From contig JANATF010000028.1 in the NCBI GenBank assembly GCA_029449245.1, forward strand, positions 35,048 through 99,047: a stretch of 64,000 nucleotides of DNA, read 5' to 3'. The notes beneath the pieces were generated by a model. It was not told where the DNA came from, made no database searches, and saw only the letters and a list, made by a program, of their open reading frames with translations. Of the stretch, positions 50,701 through 60,500 are shown piece by piece. Each line of letters starts with the position of its first letter. Within the stretch, counting starts at the first letter, position 1. The stretch is from Mortierella alpina (Eukaryota; Mortierellomycota; Mortierellomycetes; Mortierellales; Mortierellaceae). The position numbers and the translations under genes are program-made.

Positions 50701-53113
50701 CAAGAATGGCAGGCTTTTTGTCAGAGATAATAAAAAGATCTGGGACAGCAGCCTGATGAAGTTCAAAGCCATGAATTTGAAAACCAAGCCTCGATATTAG
50801 ATCAATGCCAAGGTAGCAATCATAATGATCGAGGGGCATAACATCAACGCGACTTTGAGCAGTGCGACCATTGCAGACGATGGAAACGTAGTCAATGGTA
50901 ATGAGTGTAGGAATAGTGTGCTCTGGATTGGCAAGAACAGTGACCTGATCTTGGAGAACACCAGTCTCAAGGCCGAGTTCTTCTGCAACATAGGGTGCAA
51001 TAGTAGTTGTAGTGCAGCCAGTGTCAAGGAGAGCCGTATATTCCATGTCATTAATGAGTATAGGGATAATGATCCTTTTATCACCATCAGCAGCACCACG
51101 AAAGGCTGCCTTAAGACGATGGGGAAAAGGGACAGGCGAGGGGTTATGAAAAAACTGAGAAACAGCGGTAGAAAGTGATAGACTTTCGGAAGGTGACAAA
51201 ACCTGAGAAGGTTCAGTAGCAACAGGACATGATGTAGCAATTGAATAGCGAGAAGAATCATTAACGTCGTTGGTTATTTGATTGATTGCGTGAACGCTAG
51301 AATAATCATGTTCAGTGCCAAGAGAGTCCTCCATGAGCACGTCCTCATCGTCAGTGTCAAAAAGAGCAGCACGCTTAACACCAGCAGCTTGGGTGATCGC
51401 AGCTTTCTTTCTGGAGGGTTGATAAGACGAGGACGAGGAAGTGGTGGTGACTGAGGAAGTGGAGGAAGAAGAAGGAGTACTCCTACGCTGAGGACAAGAC
51501 TCTAACCAATGGGTCTTTGTCAACGTAAGACAAGACGGGTTTGAGCACCACGACTTGCCAGGAGGAAGGTTCGTGTAGGTGGGCTTCTTCTTGGTGTTCT
51601 GATCCTTTGAAGGCGGACCAGTTGAGGTGAAGGAGGAGGAAGTACCATTGCTGGGCTTATGACGTTTGTCACGATGATTGTTGTTGTTCGACTTCTGCCC
51701 AGAAAAAGAAGAGGCAGAATTGTTGCCATTATCCTTTTCAAGGAGGTGAGGCGCCCAAATTGAGGCTGCCCAACGTCCACCCCAAGGATGAAAGCCTGTA
51801 AGAGGGCCTTGGATGTTGCGAATGAACGTCAGGATGACGGTGTACTCCTCTACATCATGAAGACGAGAGAACTTGGAAATGATAAGGTTCTGGGTGTTGC
51901 CGGGGACCGCTCGGAATAGGACGCCAATGAGGATGGCGTGAGGGATTGTGGCTTCCGAGTGGTGCTGGACAAGACCAGAAGCAAGAAGTAGATTCTCAAA
52001 GCGACGAGCGAAAGATTCAGAGTCTTCTTGAGGGAGGGAGCGGAAAGTGAAGACCCTTTCGAGTATATTGCCAGTGATCTCATGCAAACGAAAAGTTTCA
52101 CGCATGGCCAGTACAACTTCATGCCAGGTACGGGCAGAAGCAGGCGCAATTTGATTCATGAGATCGTCAAAGCGCTGGTCCAAACGTTGCTCCAAATCAG
52201 CCTTAGTGAGAATTTGAGACATATAGCGGTAAGCAAGAATGTCAAAAAGATCAGCCAATTTGTCGCGGTAAAACTTCTCAAAGCGATTGAGAAAGAGAAA
52301 AATGAGCTCCACAAGCTTGGCTTCAAAGTTTTCACGCTTTGCAGTCTTGAGCTTGGAAGTAAGTTCCAGGACAGGTTCGTCCTTGAACGAGGGAAGGACA
52401 AGGCGCTCATAGTCAACAGTATGAGTGCCTTGAAAGACAGGAATGGATCCTTTGACCCCAATGCGAACAAGGGCGCCGTGCTCCTTGTTAGAGTAGACAG
52501 GGGGCACGTTGCAAGCGTCTTGATAAATGATTGGAGGAAAGAGTTGCATTCCCACGTTGGAGCTGGGATTAGAGTTTGAAGGAAAGAGACGGCGATTGAG
52601 AGCTTGTTGGGCCTGTGCCAATTCACTCTCTGCCTGTGCAATGTTGCCTTTGAGAGCAGCAATAAGAACATTTCTCTCTTGTGTAAGTCTTTCTTTCTGG
52701 TCATGGGGTTGACCGTCAAGAATGAACTCAGAGTCGAGAAGAGTATCCTCAAATTGCTCTTGAAGGCGATGAAGAGTCCTCTCCTTGGTTGTAACCAAAG
52801 CTTGAAGGCGTGCAAGACGGTCTACGACGGGAGGATTATCAACATCCATTGACGTAGAACCAGCAAGCAGCTGAGCAAAGGAGGGAGCAGAAGTACTGAC
52901 TTCTGGAGAAGAATTAACGTCTGGGGTAAGAGCCCCTGACAAAGGAGGTGAAGAAACAGAAGTTTCCGCGGTTGGGACCGTGGTCGCTTGTTCCATCGAT
53001 GATACAACTGGAGGAGTCTCTTGCGAGGTTCCAGAGGGTGCCCCAACTTGCGAGTCAGGAGCATGTGCGTGGGAGGAACGGGTAGATCGTTGCTTCCCGG
53101 GATTTGTTGCCAT
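47714..53113 (-). CDS. Chromovirus D gag-pol polyprotein
   Basis: One 1799-aa frame from the ATG at 53113. Order: Ser/Thr/Pro-rich N-terminus, helical segment (~108-170), Gag, Ser/Asn-rich linker with a zinc-knuckle variant C-x4-C-x6-H-x4-C (CSNPSCLTLTKTHWLESC, ~521), retropepsin LLDTGCTTTT (~693), RT with VYVDDIVIFS (~1018), RNase H (ATDASNLGLGAVL ~1166), integrase HHCC finger and D,D,E (AMDLAQFP, QSDNGSEF, GVAERS), and C-terminal chromodomain (YEVERIISH...WKGYDDSENSE). No stop or shift is visible. The chromodomain is less canonical at its end (EILAEHF rather than WEPEEHF), which may weaken the aromatic cage. Confidence 0.95.
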   Translation of the reverse strand: MATNPGKQRSTRSSHAHAPDSQVGAPSGTSQETPPVVSSMEQATTVPTAETSVSSPPLSGALTPDVNSSPEVSTSAPSFAQLLAGSTSMDVDNPPVVDRLARLQALVTTKERTLHRLQEQFEDTLLDSEFILDGQPHDQKERLTQERNVLIAALKGNIAQAESELAQAQQALNRRLFPSNSNPSSNVGMQLFPPIIYQDACNVPPVYSNKEHGALVRIGVKGSIPVFQGTHTVDYERLVLPSFKDEPVLELTSKLKTAKRENFEAKLVELIFLFLNRFEKFYRDKLADLFDILAYRYMSQILTKADLEQRLDQRFDDLMNQIAPASARTWHEVVLAMRETFRLHEITGNILERVFTFRSLPQEDSESFARRFENLLLASGLVQHHSEATIPHAILIGVLFRAVPGNTQNLIISKFSRLHDVEEYTVILTFIRNIQGPLTGFHPWGGRWAASIWAPHLLEKDNGNNSASSFSGQKSNNNNHRDKRHKPSNGTSSSFTSTGPPSKDQNTKKKPTYTNLPPGKSWCSNPSCLTLTKTHWLESCPQRRSTPSSSSTSSVTTTSSSSSYQPSRKKAAITQAAGVKRAALFDTDDEDVLMEDSLGTEHDYSSVHAINQITNDVNDSSRYSIATSCPVATEPSQVLSPSESLSLSTAVSQFFHNPSPVPFPHRLKAAFRGAADGDKRIIIPILINDMEYTALLDTGCTTTTIAPYVAEELGLETGVLQDQVTVLANPEHTIPTLITIDYVSIVCNGRTAQSRVDVMPLDHYDCYLGIDLISRLGFQIHGFELHQAAVPDLFIISDKKPAILAKYRPPEELTDKFISDRGAFLADLKPYLDDNAQIDPSSFCPHPFMTVDLKVAPGATVYQRSYRPFSQSQQGEVDKQVDQWEADGVIVPAPPGTKHMNKLTLAARHDLDGNIIKHRVCLDPRHLNSLLEDTDNFLLPLITDVLEKSGGHKFYSTLDLKQAFHRLPLSKKSQPYTAFMHKNKQFMFARAPFGLKPMTSIFQRGMSLILGDLAFVAVYVDDIVIFSNSKEEHALHVQEVISRLTKANLIINPEKCHFFCTEVILLGFIIDRNGRRIMPQKIANIKSWAPPTNAKMVQRYLGMFNYFREYIPLYGTLSAPLDELRFRRGHFVLSDLQLECFNQIKYLISQAPVLHFPDFSKPFYVATDASNLGLGAVLYQLPNGPEDESVVHYISFMARSLKKHERNYPAYKKELLGIVFALKKFHYYLWGRPFTLYTDHKPLTFIKTQADLPATIANWTETILSYDFKCVYRPGLLNIIPDALSRAFPSELWASPDPDPLVHRDKRRKAAVSTRSGFRTFSTPSSPELVVKSKDLANQILDLPIDPKAPYIHQPQTPDKEMITPPESERQAILKNIHETAHLGANAMVNALHLRGITWPNLKDACLQFIRQCSSCQYFNIARRGYHPLKAVHANLPGEHLAMDLAQFPLSTRQNNYALLVVDVCTRFVFLRAIRSKEAGIIAAELFQLFADIGPPKIIQSDNGSEFSNALLKNVLSILQIEHRLTTPYHPRGNGVAERSVRSVKDLLPKVLDGKVLDWDLYLPKVQLQLNTRVAGLHSSAPYSLFYGRALSDFSSLQATKDIQSDLLSPQGLEERLSYLTTIVFPAVSDKSSLTQKDMMDKFNRSHLITEFPSGSYVMARDMEATSSLDAPYDGPYQVVRRTSHGTYILRDAMSRVLARNYAPEQLKIAARPDLPQDASDTSYEVERIISHRTAPGGKTLYLVKWKGYDDSENSEILAEHFDSKNLMTRYHRSLKQIKPSSQKPTSKVSTRQSVSASK

Positions 53114-53264
53114 TGCAAAGGAAAATAAGGCATAAAAATGAGGTAGTGAAAAATAGCGATAGAAGCGAGCTGAAAGTAGGAAAATCAGCGAATGTATGTA
53201 TGGTTGAGGGTGTGATGAATATCAATTAGGATTGGAGAGACAACTGAACAAAGCAGCACAATTG

Positions 53265-53277
53265 TCGTTAAAAAAAG
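53265..53277 (-). other. Non-canonical primer-binding position, D (oligo-T)
   Basis: The minus strand after the 5' LTR reads CTTTTTTTAACGA. Confidence 0.7.
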
Positions 53278-53455
53278 TGTCGCGGTTAGAGGAAAAGACA
53301 CAGTTACTAGGAGCTGTCAAGTAACGAGAACGGAGTGAAGAAAGATGTATTCAAATGTCTCCTGTGGACGTGAGCATTAAGGACACGTCCACACTAATCT
53401 TCGCTAACTAAAAATATTAAGGGTAAGTCTATGCTAGGACGGTCAATCCGGCACA
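53278..53455 (-). repeat. Chromovirus D 5' LTR
   Basis: 178 bp, no visible difference from the 3' LTR. Confidence 0.94.
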
Positions 53456-53460
53456 TCCCA

Positions 53461-54389
53461 GCAAGATAACTGCCGAAAACACCTCCTCCATAGTAAAGTC
53501 CTTCCAGTCTAGCCCAAATGCCTTCTAACTGCGTTGAGAGGTTTTTTTGAATATATTACAAGTCTCCAGAAGGCTAGAACAATTTTGAGTGAAAACTGAT
53601 GGATGTATGTGGGTGGGGTATGAAGAAGGACGCGTCTTGACAAGCATCGATGTAACCGAAATGTCTACCATCGTTCGTTGACGCGTTGAATAAAGTAGCG
53701 ATCTCCAAACACCACCAAACTTTCAGAATCATTGCAGTTTTAGATGGACAATCCAACAAGCTCAATTGACGGCCATATTTCTTGATCGAAGTGCGAGTTT
53801 TCGTAGAAAAACGTTTACTGACTCTCAAAATTTCGCTGATTTTGAACTGTTCTCATAGAAGAACTTGCTGGAAACTGCTTCGTTTCTCGAAAAACAAATC
53901 TCTGATGGTACATCTATCTCATTATTGCGTTATTCTTTGTTTCTGAGCACATTGAATGACCAGAAAAAGTGTGAGAGGTGGTTGTAGTTGCAAAAAAATG
54001 CAGAGAAATTTACAAGGGTCTCTTCAAAATGATATGGTGCTATCAAAACGCATCCGATTCTCTTCGCAGAACATTCTATCGATAGATGTATGAACAATGT
54101 ACCTCTGATGCCATTATGAGCATGACAAGTTGTTTATGGGGCTGGCAACTCTCGATATTCTGGCGGTCGTTGATGTTTTCAGTATTCTCTGGCATCTCTT
54201 TGATTTTTACATTGCTCTAGCACGGGCGAACCTTAATCTATATTTACTCAAGGTGAGGGACCTTCTCCACTTCTGAAATTTGCACAAGTTCTTTGATTAC
54301 TTGCTGCCTCTTTCTCTCTCTCTTGTTCATGCCTCTGCTTCTTCCTCTTACATATACCTTTAGATGCTATGATGATGAGACAATACCTC
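53461..54389. other. Unassigned stretch downstream of the MULE gene
   Basis: About 930 bp without a credible gene. It is presumably the 3' end and flank of the MULE element. I looked for long terminal inverted repeats but their partner would lie beyond the window. Confidence 0.35.
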
Positions 54390-56612
54390 TCATCGCTGCC
54401 TCCGCCGTTTATTGCTAAGACTATGCTCCGCTAAAACTGGTACATGCAGATTACACAGCTCAAGTGCTCGCTTCATAGCACCGAGCACCTCCTCGTCATT
54501 CGTGATCGGGCGCTTATCATCAATAACATTCAACACATTATTGAGTTGGTGCATGAGACTCTTGAAGACCAAAGTTGACACCGGTTCAGCTGTAACGGTC
54601 ACTGCAGGGGAATCTTCAAGCGGTAGATCGTCGAAGGCAGGTTGATCACGGAAGTTCCAATGACCGGCTTGTTTAAACACGGTGTAAGGAAGCACCATGG
54701 TTACAAGGGCGATATGCTTGCAGCAGTTACTCTGCTGCACGAACTTGGGGCAAGTGCAGCTGGTGATATGTCCCGCAAACCCTTTGGCCCAGTCAACCTT
54801 GACATCGTACACAGTTGAGGATCCTTGAAAGGACCGAACTTGAAAGACGGCCTGATCTGCAGTAGGAATTACAAAGGCGAATTCTGGATCCTCCCCGCGC
54901 TTTTGCTCCATGTAGTTTGACGCTGCCAGATTGGCGTGGAGAGTCTCTCTAGCCCCTGCAGTCATTCGCCCGATGTCTAGACGGTGCCGAATACATATCT
55001 TTTGATAGTGTGGAATCGCTGTTTGAGCGAGGGTGTAGACAACAGTGTCAAGACGTCGCTGCTGCTTATCCTTGAAGAAGTGTTTCTTAAGAGAGTTGTG
55101 CCAAGATTCGATGTAATTGTTGGTGTTGATCCAGGCATAAGAGATGTCAGCGCGATGGCAGAACATCCATCGCCGCCTGTCTGCCGGATGGTCAAAGTAT
55201 TGCTTATTCATGAACTGGACCAAGAACGGTGCGAGATCTTCCCAGGCACCTCTGAATGCCTCCATTAGGGTGTTGGCCTCGCCTTCCGTTCGTGCGTAGA
55301 GTATAGAACGTAGCTCCGCCCGCACCTTATGTTTGGAAACAAACGTCAAGGTTAGATACAGCAGAGTTTTATGTGTGCCGACTTTTAGAGAACGAAGAGG
55401 CGATGAGCTCACTGTACTTGCCTTCCGCTTTCTTAGGTCCCTTTCAACGGCACTGAGGTCACTCGATCCAAGGTTCCGCACAGTCAGGTTCCGTTCCCAT
55501 GCTTGTAGAATGTGCCAGGCACAATAGAAGATGCGCGTACCGACTGGCCAAACGGCTTGAATGGCATTGATCTCGGTCTGGCCCTGATCCGTGATGACGA
55601 CAGTTGGCTGGAACTCTCTGTCACATAGTTCGTCCATCTTGTTCTTCAAAGCTTTGAGCCATCCTTCGAGCACATGCCATTTGGGGTCCTTTGTTAAAAA
55701 GAAGGCCACAGGGATACCAAAGCCTGTATCCCTATTCTTGACTACTATGGTATAGAGGTACGTGTCGCGCCTAAGGACATGTGAAAGAAAACGACCAGCG
55801 TCCCTGTGTGAACAATGCTGGCCTCAAGAACGCAGATCCATACATAATAAATTTACTTACCCGCATGCGTGATGTGTGCCGTCGAAGCAGAAGACGTTGC
55901 CCCACTTGCTCAGCTCAGTAAGCTGCCATGGAGACGAAAACCCATGATATAAACTGTGCTCGGTATCGTAGTAAACAAAATAGCCTTCCTCCTTGAGACT
56001 CTCCATCCAAAGCCTCGCCGAAACTTCTGGGTTTTCGTCCTTTCGAATTCTCGTTGCCGTGATGGCGTACAAAATATTATAAACATCGTCGTACGTTACA
56101 AAGTCATCTCTGGCGAATCGTGGGTTGCCATCACTTGACGCCAGGAGCTTAGTGAACTTGGCATGATCCATGGTCAACCTATTCATAACTTCCGCGATGG
56201 ACATCCCTCTTAATAGCATCGCTTTAATCCGGTCCTTGATAGCTCTGGATTTTTGCTGAGTTCCGACGCTGCCATCCTCACCGAGCTCGTGATTGTGGCC
56301 GAGAAGATACTCGATGCGGTAAATATCTGCCACTTTGCCATTGTCTGCAACCATTCGAGGCTGAAAAACCGCGTTGAAATACGACTTGCATCCGCATGGG
56401 ATTGCCTTTGCTCGTATTCGTTGCTTGCCCGACTTTCCACCAGGTACTCTGCCTTTCTTCTCACGCTTCTGGCCTCTGCGGTGGCATTCGAACTTGGTTA
56501 GGATGGAGCCAGGTGTCCGTCGTTGAAGAGCTATTGCGCCTCTCGGGTCCTCAGAGACGTACTCGTGGGGTTTGTCGTGAGCTTTGAACTGGGTAGCGAT
56601 ACTGATTTGATG

Positions 56613-56617
56613 CCGAG
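56613..56617. repeat. Target-site duplication of A2 (CCGAG)
   Basis: CCGAG is repeated at 63623-63627. Confidence 0.94.
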
Positions 56618-56830
56618 TGTGGTGTTTTATGCTGGTGTGGGGCTCAGGCACGTATGTACCTGAGTCGCACCTCCCTTTTTACTTCTACGATTATTAAGAG
56701 TTCCCGTGACCGGTGTCTGGAGGAGCTATATAAGTCCTCCAGATCCCTGTCCACAATAAAACCCCCTCTTGTTCTCGTTGACTTCAGTCCCCAGTTTAGT
56801 ATTGTAAGTTTACCCCTAGAGAATATCACA
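56618..56830 (+). repeat. A2 5' LTR
   Basis: TATATAAG at 56727-56734 and AATAAA at 56755-56760 place the promoter and a polyadenylation signal ~20 bp apart. Confidence 0.95.
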
Positions 56831-57575
56831 TTTTTTTCAACGTACTAAAGAGTCGGCATCCATCCATTGCATCCATCTTCAAGTGTGTTTGATTTGCATC
56901 CATTGAGATTCTATCATCCATCTTCCACTGTTTGCAATTGGGACCTCTCCTTTGTCGTTTATCATTGCTCAAGCAAGATCCAGAAAAAGACCCAATAGGC
57001 TTGTTCCTGTTGAATCCTGTTTCGAAGATCGAACTTGTGTGCTCTTTTGTGTATTGGCTGCACATCACTGCGTGATCCGCTGTTCTTGGAAATATCCAGT
57101 GCGCCGTGTTCCAGTGTTGTTTTCAACCACCACAATTCTTTGCATTTGTTCTTGGTATTTACCACGGCAAATCATTGTGATTGTTTGACGGTATCCACCG
57201 CCTGTAATTCATCATCCTCTCTGCTGATTGGCTAGTGCCATCAGCAAATCATTCTCTCTGTTGTCGGTTAGCTCCGCCAGAAAGTCTTAATTGTTGTCGT
57301 GTTGTTGAGTTCCAGCTACCGGAAAATTCTTCCTCAAGCAGCTGAGCTTCGACCGATAATTTTACTTGCAAAGTCATTTGACGCCAAGTATTCCTTGTGT
57401 GTGTTTCGACTATCACTTGGTGTGTTAGAGACAAGACCTATAGTAGGGAAGTCTCGTGTAATCATCCTATAGACTGTAAGCTGTAGTGTTTGAGCATCGA
57501 AACTGTTGGCATAATAAAAGTCCAGTCTTGGTATCGCTTGAACCTCCTTTTTTCGCCTTTGCTTTTTATTACCGC
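56831..57575 (+). other. A2 5' leader with oligo-T primer position
   Basis: The leader begins TTTTTTTCAACG where a tRNA-primer site is expected. The ~745-bp leader equals that of A1. Confidence 0.7.
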
Positions 57576-60500
57576 ATGGCTTCTAACGATAGTGCCTCAG
57601 CTATTCCTGAGGACGTCGTAATGGCATCTGGTGATCCACCCTCAGCGCATACTGGGGAAGCTGATATGGACGTATGGTCTATCGATGCTTCGGATGACAA
57701 ACTTTCCATGTTCCAGAAGTTGGAGAGGGAGGTCGAGGAAGCCAACAGGGATAAGCAGGATGCTTTGAGTCGCTACATGGACACTAAAGTTGCCGTGCGC
57801 AAACTAAAGCAGCTCGACAGCAAGGATGCAACCCTCACTGATGCTCAACGTCGGCGTAATGCAGCTAAGCATGATGCGAAAGTGGAAGATGCCCAACGAG
57901 ATCTCGACAATGCTGTTAGGGATTTCGACACGGTGCATCGACACTGGATGCAAATGCGACCGCAGCCTCTCGATCATCAATATCGAGATGAGCAGCAGTC
58001 GCCGGCTTCGGACGTGCAGGACGCAGATGAAGCGTCAGGATCATTGGTCGCCCAATTTAATTCGGCGAGCATCTGGCATTGCGACATCAGGCGCTGCTTG
58101 AAGGAAAAGGTCGTTCCTGTTTTCCAAAACAGCGAGAAGATTGACTTCTCGAGACTGATCCCTAAAAGCTTCCCTGACGAGCCAGAATTCAAGTTGAAAT
58201 TGCAGGGCAAGGAAGACCTGGCAGCTTTGGAGATTGTGCGAGTGATCAACAGGTTTTTGCGAGAGTTCCGCGACTTTTATAAGTTGCATCTCGGCAGCCT
58301 GTTTGCGATCCTAGCAAGCCAGTACATGATGAAGGCCTTTAGAAAAGCCGGCATCGAGGTACGCTTGTTGGAGGAGTCACTCGTGACAATGGGCAAGGAC
58401 TTGACAACCCAAATGGAGGCCGTGCAGGAGGCAGATGGACCAGTGTATTTCGACTATACGTCGATTGACACTTGGTTTCCGATTGAGAAGTGTGTGCGCG
58501 AGCTTTTTCGCGTTGACCTTCTTAAGTCGGAGGCTGTCAAGCAGGTTTTCGCCCTCGACACTGCAACATTCACCGACGTCCACCTCTATGCGGGCAAAGT
58601 CGAATTGTTGATGGAAGCGTCAGGACTCAAGGACTCGGCTTACGAAACTCTGGTCATAGAGTCTTTGTTTGCTGGGTTGCCTGATGAGGGACAGAAGGCT
58701 ATCACGGCAAAGTATCCAAAGATGGTGGACTTACCCAATGTCGCCGCCTTTTTGGATTGTGTCCGTGCTGACAGCACTCAATTTCCAGGTCGCAAGACTG
58801 ATTGGGCCAAGTGGTTTAAAGCCCGATTCAAGTCCATTGAGATTGCGAGTCAGTCGGCCACTCCGGTTGCTTTTGTGAAGAAGCCCGCGATCCCGCAGCC
58901 TAACAAGGGCAAGCATCCTCGCAAGGATACTCGCCAGCCTTGTAGCAAGGAGAGGTGCACTTCCAGCACCCATGCTCCAGCCCAATGCTACGTATTGCAT
59001 CCTGAACTGAGACCTCAGTTCAAGAAGCACAAGTCGTCTGCTCATGGCCATATCCGTTCGGTGTCGGCCATGCAGAAGGCGCCTGCTGTTATTGAACTGC
59101 AGCCTGTCCATGCCAAGCGTTTGGCCGCCATGACTCAAGAGGTCGATATGATCCGTAGTTCGAGCTTGGACACTATTTTAGCGGAGAAGATTAATGATGT
59201 TCATATCAATAAACATGCTGATGTTGCCCGCTATTTTGCTGAATTTGATCCTTATACACCAACAAAGAGACTTTGTGCTTTCAGAGGTGCCCAAGAAGGT
59301 GATAATCGCATTTCGGTAAAGATATATGCCAATGGCAAAGAACTTACCGCTGTACTTGATTGTGGATCCACAGATTCGTATATCGATTTAGCCATTGCTA
59401 GAGAGATGGGAATCAAAGTAGCCAGGCTACCAGGACCAATTGAGTTAGGAGAAGCTGGAATGAAAGCTGAAAACATGCTTACATGCGACAAAGTTGATCT
59501 TGTATGTAATGACAGATCGGTTTCGTGTCAAATAAGTGTTATGAACATACCTTATTACGATTTTTATATCGGCATGGACTTGTTTCCTCGCTTTGGGTAC
59601 TATGTCGGAGGTGTCCGCATGCCCAAACCGCCTCCTTTGACTGATATCTGGATCTATGATGATGAAAAACCATCTATCTTGCCAGATGCTGTTCCTGACA
59701 CAGAAAACACGCCCGAGTTCTTAGCGGACAAGGCACATTTCCTGAAGGAACTGGAACCTGCACTGGAGCGCAACTCTGCAATCGATCCCAAAAGCTATTG
59801 TGAGCTTGAGATCCTGAAAGTAGAGTTGAAATTGCCGGCAGACTGCGTAATTAATGTCAAATCCAGGCCGTTCCATGCACATTCACAAGGTGCAGAGGTT
59901 GCACGTCAGATCAAACAATGGGGGGATGATGGTGTCATCGTCCTTGCGCCGAAAGGCAATCCCTATAATAACTCGCTGACGTTAGCAGCCAGAAGAGATA
60001 TGGATGGTAAAGTGTTGAAGTACCGAGTGTGCCTAGACCCGAGAGTGCTGAACAAACAATTGTTAAACTCAGACACGTTCCCGTTGCCACTGATTCCAGA
60101 TCTACTCAAAAAGGCTGCTGGTCATAAGTATTATTCTACCTTTGATCTGACGCAAGCGTACCATCGACTGCCACTTTCAAAAGAAAGTCAGCCGTATACA
60201 GCTTTCACCTATGAAGGAAAACAGTACATGTTTGCAAGAGCTCCCTTTGGTTTGAAACCAATGACGAGCATCTTTCAAAGAGGCATGTCTTACCTCCTCG
60301 GTGACCTCCAGTTCGCTGGCATCTATGTTGATGATACGGTTATTTTCTCTCATACGAAGGAGGATCATTTAGAGCAAGCTAAAATAATTGTGGACAGATT
60401 GACACAAGCGAAGCTCATCCTCAATCGTCAGAAATGTCATCTCTTTCATACAGAGATTATGTTGTTAGGATTTCTTGTTAACAAGGAAGGAAGGAGAATA

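Larger units (their letters stand above)
47140..53455 (-). mobile_element. Chromovirus D, intact and recent
   Basis: 6.3-kb element on the minus strand with 178-bp LTRs (47140-47317, 53278-53455) that read as identical. The 5-bp target duplication is TCCCA (47135-47139, 53456-53460). A single open gag-pol frame is present. A GGCCGGGGGCTTC tract precedes the 3' LTR. It is the only full-length element here not seen to interrupt another element's gene. Confidence 0.95.

Noticed and set aside
53461-54389. Terminal inverted repeat of the MULE
   Set aside because: The opposite end is outside the window, so no inverted partner can be shown.
57486-57575. 30-codon N-terminal extension of the chromovirus A polyprotein (also 20998-20909)
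   Set aside because: It begins at a TTG codon in the leader. The first ATG at 57576 / 20908 gives a normal Gag start.
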